Shown: positions 1 through 11,553 of the stretch, in pieces
Numbering within the stretch: the first letter of the stretch is position 1
How the letters are laid out: the number at the start of each line of letters is the position of its first letter
Origin: Ophthalmolycus amberensis
Taxonomy: Eukaryota; Chordata; Actinopteri; Perciformes; Zoarcidae
Assembly (NCBI GenBank): GCA_024529925.1
Contig: JAFEUB010001107.1
Span: forward strand, 2,840,001-2,904,000
Direction: 5' to 3'
DNA length: 64,000 nt
Position numbers and translations under genes: made by a program
Notes under the pieces: generated by a model
Databases searched by the model: none
The model's input: only the letters and a program-made list of their open reading frames with translations
Told to the model about the DNA's origin: nothing

Positions 1-79
1 ATAGACATGAAATATAAGAAAATGATATTGAACCAATTCAAATTGAGTTTTTCCACTCAATGTTTTCTTTCCCTTCTAG

Positions 80-3000
80 GATGATTTACCAGAGATCCTC
101 AAGAACAAGAAGCAGTTTACAAAGCTCACTACAGACTGGACCACCGCAAAAACCAGGTGAGTTACACAGCCAGCGTGTTTATCCACCAACAAAGCTACTA
201 CAAATCATACTCATTTCTCTGTGTGTGTGTGTGTGGTCAGGAGCCAAGCCAGCACTGGTCCCCAGGCAAAGCAGGACGGGCTCAGGGAGGAGGTGGAAGA
301 AGCTTGGAGAAGGTTGGAGAGCATCAAGGTACCATCGTTTTCTCTTCCGACCACCATGGCAGCAGCAAGCGTCCGCCCCGGTGGCACCTCTGTGTAATCA
401 GTACCGTAGCCTTGACCTCTGACCTCTCTGTATATCTGTCTCTGTAGGACCAGTACTCCGCAGATCTGTATCTCTTTGCAACTAAAGAAGACGACTACGC
501 TAACTACTTCATCCGCGTGAGTTGCAGTTGTGACGGCTGGCCCTTTCTTTGTTCTTCCTCAGTCAAAACCAAATGCGCATACGTGCCTCTCTTGTGTCTC
601 CAATCCAAAGCTTCTCGAGCTGCAAGCGGAATATCACAAACATTCACACGAGTTCCTGAACAAAAACATCAGCGAGCTCAAAGAGAATCACAGTCAAACA
701 GGTCGGTAGTTATTCTGCAGCGGTTTGTTGGCTGCGCTGTCATTGGGTGGGTGTTTCTGTCCTGATTTCCTCTGTGTGCTCGCTCCGCAGCGCCACCGCT
801 AAGCCTCTCTGGTCAGAGGGTCTATGGGGAGCCTCTGCTCTCTCATCTGTCTCGAAGCAACAGAGAAATCGCTGCACCCATCCAGGAGTGTGTTTACATG
901 CTGCTGACAACGGGCATGACTGAAGAGGTGGGACTGACAGGAGGAGACGACACGGTTCTCAATTAAAATCCTGATACTCTACACAACATCTTTAGCTTTT
1001 ACTTTAAATCCTCACAAAGATAAGTTGAATTAGTTCTTAGTCAGTTGTTATATAAGCAGTGGAGGTATGAATATCTACACATACATATCTAAAATGAAGG
1101 ATGTGCAGAGGCTCAGGCAAATGAATAAGTGTATTTTTTCATGCAGCAAATTATATCTTTTGCAGACTGTTACTGGCTGTTAAGTGTATTTGACAAGCAT
1201 TGCTCTGGGCATGGCTGGTTTTGACTGCAGCCCTGGTTCTATCCCCTCCTGTCCCCATTTCATCTCTTCTTTTTCTCCATCTTTGTTTTTTTCCTCCTCC
1301 TCCTCCTCCTCCTCCTCCTTCAGGGGCTATTCCGTCTGGCGGCCGCCGCCTCAGTGGTGAAGAGGCTGAAGAATTGTTTGGATCATGAGGTGGTCGACTA
1401 CAGCGAGTTCAGCATGGACCCTCACGCCGTGGCCGGTAAGGATGTGTCCGCTTCTTTTTCCTTCGATTTCCTCTTCGTGGAGTTTGAGTTTCTGCTGCGG
1501 CCACTCTTCCTCAGCTGTTTCAGCCAACGTGACTTTCCCGGCTCCTTCTAACTGCCCACTTCCTCTTCTGTGTTTTTGTTTCATCCAAATACAGCCACTG
1601 TTGCAGCTTCCAGTAACTTGAAATGCTCAATTTCCTGTGTGCTAGAGGATTTTTAGAATAGTAATAGATAAGTTTTCATGAGTTGAGAATAGCATGAATC
1701 CCTACTTTTACCAGGACTGAGGGAAAACAGCAAATATCATGGCAATATTTGAACATTTACATATATACAGTATATCATGGGTTATATACTGCTGTTATTA
1801 TTATTATTATTATTGTTATTATATCTAACAACACAGAAGTGGGTCCACTGAAAGTCTCTGAATGTGTTGTGACAGGAGCTTTGAAGTCTTACCTGCGAGA
1901 ACTTCCCGAACCTCTGATGACCTTTGAACTCTACAATGACTGGTTTAAAGCAGCAGGGTGCGTATAATATCTACACCATATGTTTCTTCATTCCTACACT
2001 CTAAAGGCGTTTTCGTTGAGTTTTAACTTTTTCTTCGCAGGGAAAAAGACCCGACAGGAGAAGCTGGAGCAGTTCAGAGTTCTACTGAAGAAACTGCCGC
2101 CAGAAAACTACAACAACCTCAGGTGTGTTGGCCTCCTCATTGATCACATGATCCGATGGCTCTTTGCGTTTCTCCGGCAGTCACACATTACATGTCACTA
2201 CTGTCGGTTTGAAACGTATCTGAAAAAGGGTCGGCATGTCAGGAACAAAGAAGGACATCCTCATATTCAACTTGAACCTAATACATTTTAAAACCTGAAA
2301 AAAACCTGTAGTACTCGTTTGTTTCCTCTTCCTCCCTGTCAGGTATCTGGTCCAGTTCTTGTCTCTGCTGTCTGAGCAGCAGGCTGTCAACAAAATGACA
2401 CCCAGCAACGTTGCCATCGTCCTGGGGCCCAACCTGCTCTGGCCACGAGTTGAAGGGTGCGTATGTGACGGTGATCGTCCCTCTGTACTTCACCCTGCAT
2501 GCACTATTACCATACTCCATTCACAAGTTCCCCCCCGTCCTGCCTGCTCTTCCTCTTTCATCACGTTTGTGTCCTAATATTTGAAAGCGATGAGCGCTGG
2601 TGACACGTTTCATCAACCGGACCGGCTGGTCACGTGGAACTGAACCGCAGCATCCTGTTAACAGATAAAACCGTGACAGATGGTTGACCAGGCTTTATTA
2701 TTACTTGTTCAAACACTTTATGTGCAGGGAAGTTTATTTTTATTGTGCAGGAATTGCAGAATGTGCATGTTTGGTTGCAGAAGTGCTCTCAGTGGTGAAC
2801 CCTAAATGGGCAGAGTGTTTTTCCTCGGTGACACCGTGGTCAAATTTGTCTATGAAAAATAACGTGCGACGAATGCATTTCTCTAACCAGGAAGACAGAG
2901 TTGGAAGTCGCCATATTCTGCAGTTGGAGCCCTTGTCTGTCCCACATGTCCTTCGTCTTTACCTTTTTTTTTAGGGAAGCTGCTCTGTTTGACATGGCGT

Positions 3001-6000
3001 CAGCTTCTGCAGTCCAGGTGGTGACGGTCGTTGAGCCTCTCATTCAGTACAGCTCCAGCCTCTTCCCCGAAGGTATACACACACACATGCACGCTCTTTG
3101 TGTGACGTCGGTATTCAGTCTTTAAGCGATCATGGTTTATTACATAGTTGGATTTCAGTGTTTTAGTTTTGGCATTTCATAATTTCTTACTTTCGGACGA
3201 TTTGACAATCAGGCCGGATTAATAAATGCTATGAGCTGCAGGCCCCTTTTGACACCACTTTCTGTGCAACTGTATATGTATTAGTTAGTAATTGATAATT
3301 AGTTTGTGGCAATTTGTTTAATGCCCAGATTTCTGAAGGAATATGTAACGTATAAACTGTATTACAGATTTAAAGGTGCCACCTTAATGTCCCGGAATTT
3401 TTTTATATTACCAGACATTACTATGACAACAAGTGACTGTAAGATGTGCATATTAAACAGGTTTTTATTCAGTTAATGTAAATGTTGCCTCCTTTTTTAA
3501 TGAAGTGAAACGTTTATTACAATGTCTAATTTAAAAAGTGAACTAATCTTACCACTCTGGAAACTGCTAATCCGAACAACTATATGTGGAGATACAACTG
3601 AAAGTCAGCAAACACATTGGACAGGAAACACTAACCACTACTGCAAATAAGGAATGTCAAAGTTGAACCAGAAAGTCTGTAAACTCTGATAAATGTTTAG
3701 GTTTGGGTTTTAATCGCTCCTATTTCCTGCCCAAATGGTCCTCTTGTTAGCGAGGTCACATCTCAGCAATAAAGTGCAATGATGTTATTACCAATGGGAA
3801 AGATGGTCATACCTAAACAAATAACCTAGAATGAATCTTTAAATGACATGCAGTGTATTTGATGTATCACTCATGACTGTTACTTTTTTCTTGATTTGGT
3901 TAGCTGTATCTTTTGAGATCCCAGAACTTCCCGAGGTCCCGGATGTCTCCATGCCAGCCCCCGTCGCCCAGTCTCAGATCTCAGAAAAGGAGAAAGTGAT
4001 GAGAACAGTCTCTTCCTCCTCCACAGCCTCCTCCTGCTCCTCTTATCACCTCGCTCTCTCAAAGACAAACAGGTACCACACATCATCATGGTGATGACAG
4101 CGCTATAGGTTTGCGCACTAGCGGCTCCAAAGGGCAGCAAGAGGTCATGGTTTGAAATAGTTGGAGCTCATTCCAGTATTTCTGTCTATTTCTTCCCATC
4201 AGCACAGCCTCTCAGGACAGTGTTGGCTCCGTCCTGGTGAAATCTGGCTCTGTGAGTCGCAGTGGCACCTCCACATGGGCCAACCCTGTTGCTGACACAA
4301 CGCATCAAAGCTCAACATCCAGCAGCTCCTCCTCCCTCGATCCCGGCCCTGTCGTGGCCTCCAACACTTTGGCCGCCTGTGGCACGGCGGCCCTTCCCAA
4401 AGCAACGGGATCGGCGCCGAACCCAAGTCAGATCAGGAGTCCCGTCCAGATGCAGTGCTCGGATGAAGGCCAACTGGAGCCAATTTTGGAGGCTCCTCCA
4501 GACTCCCCAAGAGGTTTTGTGACGATCTCCTCACCATATAAACGTAAGTCCAATGTGTCCAATGGCTGTCCAAACCTCAGATGCTGAATTGTTCAGGAAC
4601 ACGAGCTTGGCGCGCCAGTATTTTAGCATTGCACTTTTGTTCCTTTGGGGGTCTCACAGGAGACATGTTAGTGAAGGAATGGTCAAAATTGAAGCAGCAG
4701 AAGCTGAGATATCACGATTTTTAGTTCCTAGAGCGGGCCACGCTCAAAGAACACTGGCTCCTACATTTCCCATAATGCAATTCAATTGTGTCTTTTGTTA
4801 CAACCCTCCCGCCTGGTAAATGCCCATAGGTTTCAAACGTATCCTCTCAAGTTCACTACAAAGGCTTTGACGTTGAAGCACGCAACCCAAATATGACATG
4901 ATTATGGCTGGGTAGTGCTCCTCATGACAAGTCAACTGAACCAAGTGTCAAATTGGTGAAGTGGCCCTTTAAGTGGCCCAAAACATATTTTCCTACAGAA
5001 ACAGCAGCTCCCCTTTCATTCACTGTTGTTTTTGGACTGAAGGCACAAGCACATCACATCATTTATCTATTATCTCTATTGTGTAATGTCCTGTACAGAT
5101 TCTTCACGTCTACCGTGTTTCCTCTCACTAAGGCAAAGGGGTGGCTTGTTAGGTCAAGCTGACAGCGGGAAAATAAGTGTACTGCTCTTGTTGTAACAAC
5201 CAGGAAGTGCACAGGAAACAGGAAGTCTCAAACCACTGACTTTCTCATTGTTGTAACTGCCTCACTCATAAGACAGAGGCTGAAATACTTTCCCTTCTAC
5301 TGTAAGTCTTCCCATCCTGATATGTTTGTCTGACCACGAAACAGATTTTACAAACTTGAGTATAATTTGTTTTTCAGGATTGTTTTTCTCACAAAATAGA
5401 AATGCAGCCGTTTTTAGCAGCAGCAGCCTGTCAGACAAATGTTATAACTTCCTTCCTTGAACTTAAAAGCAGAATAGTGGTTGTTTTAAAACTGAAACTA
5501 AAAACCTAAAACTGGCAATCCAAGATCCAGACTGACAAAATGAGATTGGCTCATTTTTTCACTTTATGAAATACATTCGTCATAAAATATTGAGGTTATT
5601 TTAAATCTTTGCCTTTGCGGTATTTTAAAATGTATGTTAAATATGCTGCATCTAATAATTGTATATTGTTTTATCACATTTGTCTCTTAAAAATTAAATT
5701 GAAAGTGAAACTATGTAACTTTTCCAAAACATTTACAATTACAGGATAATCATGCTAAAATAATGCAATGCTAAATTCAAATAAGAGTTGTAGAGTCAGC
5801 ATATAGTTACACAGCAATATCTTAGCTAACATTTACCACCTTGTGTTAATCTGGTCGTTCTCAGATGGTATCCTTATAATCCCACTGTCTTTTCTTTTGT
5901 TTCTCACCCTACAGCTCAAAGATCTTTCAACCTGACCAAATCTCAGCCAGCTAACGAGCAGTTGACCGTTCAGTTCTGTAAACCCAGACCCTCGGTACCT

Positions 6001-6201
6001 CCAAGGCTCCAGGCCCCTCGGCTCCCCCCCACAGCCCCGGCCGCGGTGGACACAGCAAGCCCGCCGATACCCCCGCCCCGAGCTCAGTTGGCCAGCCTTA
6101 AAAAGCCCCCTCAAAAAAAGCCTGGACTCAAAGCCCCAAAGTGCCCTCCACCACTTCCGCCACCATCACAGGTGAAAGCGGTTCCTTCTTCAGCACAGTA
6201 A
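80..6201 (+). CDS. sh3bp1: SH3BP1-like BAR-RhoGAP protein, 5'-truncated by the window edge
   Basis: A GTPase-activating protein for Rac/Cdc42 with an N-terminal membrane-curving BAR domain, which works at cell edges and junctions. Coding exons: 80-156, 241-328, 448-516, 611-701, 791-927, 1324-1435, 1876-1957, 2041-2122, 2343-2456, 2975-3072, 3904-4072, 4203-4543, 5915-6201 (TAA). The first four encode the end of the BAR domain (DDLPEILKNKKQF, DQYSADLYLFATKEDDYANY). RhoGAP runs from about 791 to 3072: GLFRLAAAAS carries the arginine finger, LKSYLRELPEPLM and NKMTPSNVAIVLGPNLLW are family signatures. The tail is Ser- and Pro-rich with SH3-ligand-like PPPLPPPSQ. I chose SH3BP1 over its paralogues ARHGAP17/44 because CDC42EP1 and TNRC6B, its human 22q13.1 neighbours, are nearby. 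Exons 1957/2041 and 2343 join only if one base in 2041-2060 is skipped, so the frame is broken as given. Upstream exons are outside the window. Confidence 0.85.
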
Positions 6202-6696
6202 GAAAAACGACGCATGTGGAATATCAGCAACGCTGGCTGTGGTCGGGGGTGAAACCGGCTTGAAACTGTCAACCAGAGAGGGCAGCAGAAAACTGCTTTT
6301 CAGCCCCGCTGTTATGTTACTATTTAAACATGTTAGGTTTTCCATACTGTCGGTCTGTGTTGTTTAATATCTTATTAAGTATTGCAGCTTAAAGGTGCTT
6401 AATACGAGATTGAGAGCATTACGATTGCCTCTCAACGGCTCTCAACATGGCAACTTTATTCTCTGCCCGGGTAGATATTGATTCACTGTATCTTTACATG
6501 GCAAATAGTTATTTGCTGCTATATTAATGCTCTGAATCTCGTATGTTGCAACTTTACTTCCCTTTTGTTTGGACTGTCAACGTTTCTGTAACTAGCTTCA
6601 TTTATTTATTCTTCAGGTACTGATGCCCTTTATTTCCCTGTAAAGTAGGCTAATTGGCGGAAAGCGAGTCGTTCAGGTCAAAAATAATAGCTACTC

Positions 6697-6702
6697 AATA
6701 AA
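6697..6702 (+). terminator. Polyadenylation signal of the RhoGAP gene (AATAAA)
   Basis: A canonical AATAAA lies about 500 bases after the stop codon at 6201, giving a 3' UTR of ordinary length for the isoform ending there. Confidence 0.5.
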
Positions 6703-7968
6703 TGAATCCAGCCATCCAGAACCGCCTTCCAATTTCTGTTTGTGGTGTTTTTAGGGTGAATATTACCATAAATATACAAAAACGATGTAATTCATGTGAG
6801 GTTTAATTTAAGTAACAAATGTTTAACAGCCACCTTTCAGACGTTCAAGGGGTTTTGTGTGGGAAACTCCTTGAAACCGACTTCAAACCTTAAACCTGGG
6901 GAAACTATGTACATAAATGCATCTTCAAACTAATTAAAAACATTTGTATTGTCAATTCATGTCATCATTATAATATATAATTGGTACTGACTGCAGCATA
7001 TGGATGGATGTGAATTGCACTACTGCAGGTGCTCATATTGTAAGTACATATTTATAGGAGGTCAGTTAATATCTTCATGTACAGATGTATAAAACAACAT
7101 ATAAATGACAATGCTTTAAAAAAAGGAATACAGGAGTCAGACTTCCTAATCATAAAAGGTGCACGGAGTCTCTCTATAGAAGGTCTGCAGCATAACATGA
7201 GCAATTAAAGGGTTAAGCTTTAGTTACAGCAAATACCAGTAGTACTTGTCATATCCCATCAGTCCATGTCGTTTATTAACTGAGATGTTTGGTTTGTCTG
7301 AGATTCCAGATCTTTTATTTCCCTTTTTGTTTGCTGGCAGTGTATTCCTGAGTGAAAGGAGTTGTCAGGAGATTGTCAGGAGGCCGAAAGGTTGCAATAA
7401 GATTGAATCTATGTTACTACTCCCTGCTTCCTCTCTCATTAGTGACTGAGAATCTTTTCCCCTCGTGAGTGAGGAAGTGTGAAAAGTATAAAGTGAACTA
7501 GAAAATGTCGCAAGAAATGTTGACAGTGTGGCTGCTACTGCCCAAAGATGTCGCAATATATATACACGCCAATATTACCACTATCATTGAGGTTCAATTG
7601 AGATATCGCTTCTCTCATTTCTGCATTTGAGATTCATACTCTCGGATGGAATCTTGTATTCGTGATGGACAGTCTTGAGTTTGAGAGCAGCTGTTGCTTC
7701 ATAGAAACACATAGTTGACAGCACGTGTGTGTGTCACTGTTTACCATGGTGATTGGGGCACATGACATACCTTTGGAAATGATGGGAGCTATTGTGTGTT
7801 GGCTCCCTTTTCTTCTCTTCCCTCATCTGTTTTTGTTGTCGTGTGGCGTCTTAATGTTGATGGTGATTTTATGATCATTGTTTTGTCACGTGTTGATGTT
7901 GTTTTGGTGGCAATTACTGTCGTGGTTTGGTCTTGTTACCGTCTATCGTGGTGGGTGTGGCCATGCAG

Positions 7969-8025
7969 AAGAGGACAGGAGTGGCAGCAGGAAGCCTCCC
8001 GGCCAATGGACAGAGTCAGATTTAG
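7969..8025 (+). other. Candidate alternative terminal exon of the RhoGAP gene
   Basis: Exon 5915 contains an internal donor (TCACAG|gtgaaa, exon end 6171) in phase 0. About 1.8 kb downstream an acceptor (gccatgcag, ending 7968) opens a 57-base frame in the same phase: 18 codons ending in QSQI and TAG at 8023-8025. This would replace the last residues and shift the stop. A second frame from the same acceptor reads to TESDLDIVIN and a TGA, but needs a phase-1 partner exon that I did not find. Supported only by splice signals and phase. Confidence 0.3.
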
Positions 8026-8618
8026 ACATCGTCATAAACTGAGGGCAAACCACAGTCCGGACTGAGACAAATTGAATTGTTTCTTCTCGTCTTACCTGGT
8101 GTGAGAAGGTAAATTGTGGCTGGTTCCCCTTGTTTCCACCATTTACTCTAAGTTAAGCTAACATCAGGTGGCCGAAGCTTCATATGATAGGAGGTCGGTG
8201 TCAATCTTCTCTCCCGCCTACGCTTGGCAAGCGAATAAGTGTATTACCCAAAATGTGGAACCATTCCTCTACGCACATTATTGAGTCTGGTTAATAATCA
8301 CACTCGCGTTCACTTATTAATGTCAACATCCATTCCAAATAGCTAGAATCCCCTTTGTCAACCTAACATAGCCGTGCCTCATTAACCACTGACCATGTTG
8401 TACCAGGCCTCTCTCATTCTGCAGTACGCCTGCCAGACACTGCTTATAGCACGACATCAGTACACCCAGGCTGGAAGCAGCAACATATTGCTACTCACTT
8501 AGATTAACTACTGGGTATAAGTGTCTTGATTGGTAGGAGCAACTTGATTGATTACGGTACGCACTCTGCAGTATTAAAAGTAGTATTGATTCATCTTTAA
8601 ATATGAATTGATTTTGTC

Positions 8619-8670
8619 GGAACTGTTTGACACTTTGGGAAATATACTTATTCGCCTTCTTATTGTGAAA
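8619..8670 (+). repeat. Fragment of the dispersed TTAGCTTAGC-family element
   Basis: The stretch containing TTTGACACTTTGGGAAATA and CTTATTCGCCTTCTT resembles the 5' part of the repeat seen more completely near 20.2, 23.3, 30.6 and 35.4 kb. The core TTAGCTTAGC part is missing. Confidence 0.45.
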
Positions 8671-9318
8671 ATGTTGAACAATATTATTGTTAGTGTTATT
8701 GTTATTTCTATTATTAAAGATGCTCTATATCTTCCATTATTACTTAAAAGGTAATTCAAGTACAAAGTTTATTTTGAATTTCAACCGGAAGTGGCAGTGT
8801 TTTGCTATTTTCTCGTGATTGTTGTCACGGGGCTCCTCTGCTCCGTGCTAGCTGCATCATATAGCCTAGCATCATGTAGCGTGCATTGAAAATGTGATTC
8901 ACTTTGCATGAACTAAACCAGCTTGTCATTTAAAGCTCAGAGGCTCGTTCAACCAGACGTTTCATCCAAACGTAAGTCAACAATTTATACTTTAGACACG
9001 CTGTGACCTAATGACGTAACGTTACAGTACACGTTAGTAGCTTTCTGTATGTCACGTTTTGTTGTAGTAAGATTTTTCTGCTTCACACGTTCTTGTTCAA
9101 CCAGCTAGCTTTCTTACACTTTTATTTTTTAATTCTTCTGTGTGAAAGAAATTCGCTTTACAGACCGAGAAAAGAAAAGAAAATGTTTGTGTATTATTTT
9201 TTACTATTATTATTACGCCAGAAAAGAGTGTGACCACCTATTAACTTAAAAAATCTGTCATTAAGTGTTGTTTCCTGTGGACTACCTGCTGCATCCGGCT
9301 AATCTCCAAACCACCTTG

Positions 9319-9486
9319 ATGAAAATATCTCTTGAAAGACTGATTGGAGCTTCACATTTCACCGTCCTCATCAGTGGACGGCGTTTCCTTCAGTTGTCAT
9401 CACACACTCAACCTTCTACTCATCTCAACAGATCGTTTGGCATATCAGCGAAATTAGGTGCGCCATGGCGAAGCCTTTCCACCTGA
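9319..9486 (+). promoter_or_regulatory. Upstream ORF overlapping the dehydratase start codon
   Basis: An ATG at 9319 opens a 55-codon frame that runs past the main ATG at 9465 in a different frame. The peptide is rich in Arg and Ser and poor in acidic residues. If this DNA is in the mature mRNA it would be an overlapping uORF. An acceptor-like AG at 9456-9457 (aaattag) suggests that at least part may be intronic. Confidence 0.3.
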
Positions 9487-11553
9487 ACACCCCGCTGCTG
9501 GAGAGCGTCGGCATGTCCAAGCGCGTGGGAACCACCGTGTACCTGAAGATGGAGAATTCACAGCCCTCTGGCTCCTTCAAGATCCGTGGCATCGGACACC
9601 TCTGCCAGCAGGTAGGAGCCCTCCACCCTCGACTTTACTTCACCTCCATCATATCGGACACCGACTATCTGATGTGCCATTTGAATGAAAGCCCCCCGTT
9701 GACTGATTGTGGTGTAGATCTTACCTTTCGGCCACATACAAAAGACACTGACTTGCCCTTTTTTTAATTCATCGCCCTCTTCTGCAGCTCGCCAGACAGT
9801 CCAAAGGCGTTGTCTGCTCTTCAGGTGACACAGCACGTTCATATGCACACTACAGTATCAGTTGGTGACCGTGTTGGACTATAATACAACATAATATGGT
9901 CTTTTTGAAGGTGGTAACGCAGGTATGGCTGCAGCCTACGTAGCCAGAAAAATGGGTGTACCGGCCACCATCGTAGTTCCCTCCTCGTCTCCTCAGCTGG
10001 TCGTTCAGAGACTCCAGGATCAGGGTGCTACTGTCAAGATTACAGGCAGGGTAACTTATAATATGAATCATATATAAGTGCTGTCTTTTTGGCACAGACA
10101 TCAGTCTTTAGAATAAAAGAAAGACTGTTAAGAGGAGGAAATTAAGTGAAATCTTTCTAGGTTTGGGATGATGCCAATGCAGAGGCTCTCAGACTGCAAG
10201 AGACTGAAGGACTCACCTACGTTCCTCCGTTCGATCACCCGCTGCTCTGGTAGAAAAACACTAATCACAAGTTCCCCGCAATGCGACTATAAAACTCTTG
10301 CAATACTAAATGACTCCCTCCTCACACGACACACACACAGGCAGGGCCACGCCAGTGTGATCGCAGAGGTGGCGACCTCCCTGGGCCCCGGCGTGAAGCC
10401 TGGAGCTGTGCTGGTGTCCGTGGGCGGAGGAGGGCTCCTCTGTGGGGTCGTCCGCGGCCTGAAGGACGCGGGCTGGACAGATGTGCCCATCGTCGCAATG
10501 GAGACGGCTGGGGCCGACTGTTTCAACACTGCGGTCAAGGCGGGGAGGTTGGTCACCCTGGATGACATCACCAGGTGAGAGGTTAAGTGTGTTCAGATGC
10601 TTTTTTTGTTTTTTTCTGGCGGTTAAGTTTTATCGAATGCAACCGGAACTTGACTTCCTCCTCCTCTGCTTCTTCACAGTGAGGCCAAATGTCTCGGAGC
10701 AAAGACGGTTTGCAAGAAAGCTTTTGAATACAGCCGATGCAGCGAGCTCATCATCATCTCTGAACTTGTGACGGACCAGCAGGCTCTGAGCGCTGTCCAA
10801 ACATTCCTAGGTTAGTGTGTGTGTGTGTCTGCTTGAACGTGCGTTTTCATTTTCTTTTGGCCGGTAAAGACTTAAATGAACAGCCCGAATATCATCTAAG
10901 AAAATTAATTATTCTTTTATTTTTTTTCATTTTAATTCATACCTCTGATGTCGTCTTGTAGACGAGGAGCGAGTGTTGGTGGAGATGGCGTGCGGAGCGG
11001 CACTAGCAGCCGTCTACAGCGGACTCGTACGCAGATTACAGGATGAAGGTAACTACTCTGCAGCCGTTGGCGCCCTTAAAAGGATACTCGCCACGCTGCT
11101 TCCATTGTGCTGAACCTCCTTGTCAGCGCCGCTCTATTTACAACTCTTCCATTTGTTGATGGAACGGTGACATCGTGTTCGAGACAGGAAGTCAGACGTG
11201 TTCCAGCCGAGTAATCTGTTTGACAATTCATTGCAAACGTGTCTCGTGGCAGCTCTTAATGCTGTTTGTTTTCTCGTAGTTCTTCTTATACATTTGTGCA
11301 TCAAAGCAGATATTTTCAGACTACAGCCATATCCACAGAATATGTTTGAAAAACAGTGATCATGATTAAACTCACTGTATATCGTAATTCCTTTCTGATG
11401 AGGGGAAACTTCTGGAGAAGATTATCAGTTTTGTTGCACTACTTTTTAGGTTGGCTGCCGGCTCTCTTGGGCCCCCTGCTGGTGATCGTGTGCGGTGGCA
11501 GCAGCATCGACATGGAGCAGCTGACCCTCCTCAAACACAAACTGCAGGGTTAA
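9465..11553 (+). CDS. L-serine/L-threonine dehydratase (SDS/SDSL-type, PLP-dependent)
   Basis: Deaminates serine to pyruvate and threonine to 2-oxobutyrate with pyridoxal phosphate; a cytosolic enzyme of amino-acid catabolism. Eight coding exons, all phases consistent: 9465-9611, 9788-9824, 9911-10050, 10161-10249, 10341-10574, 10680-10810, 10962-11048, 11450-11553 (TAA). They sum to 969 nt, 322 residues, close to the 328 of human SDS. The PLP lysine is in SGSFKIRG (residue about 41), the substrate/phosphate loops are SSGGNAGMAAAY and SVGGGGLLCGV, and the cysteine facing the PLP ring nitrogen is in VIVCGGSS near the end. The ATG at 9465 has a good Kozak context (gcgccATGG) and begins MAKPFHLNTPLLES, the normal family N-terminus. 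I cannot decide between SDS and its paralogue SDSL. In human, SDS/SDSL lie on chromosome 12, so this neighbourhood differs from human. Confidence 0.92.

Larger units (their letters stand above)
6703..9264. other. Intergenic region between the RhoGAP gene and the serine dehydratase gene
   Basis: AT-rich sequence without a convincing gene apart from the candidate terminal exon at 7969-8025. It contains a fragment of the TTAGCTTAGC repeat family (about 8619-8670). Its right end, 8,820-9,120, is richer in CpG and in the words GCTAGC and ACGTTA, which also occur at the TNRC6B/endonuclease IV promoter, so it probably holds the dehydratase promoter. Confidence 0.5.

Noticed and set aside
11468..11490. 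CTCF-like sequence on the minus strand in the last dehydratase exon
   Set aside because: CCAGCAGGGGGC fits only partly and the bases are explained by the conserved coding sequence LLGPLLVIV.
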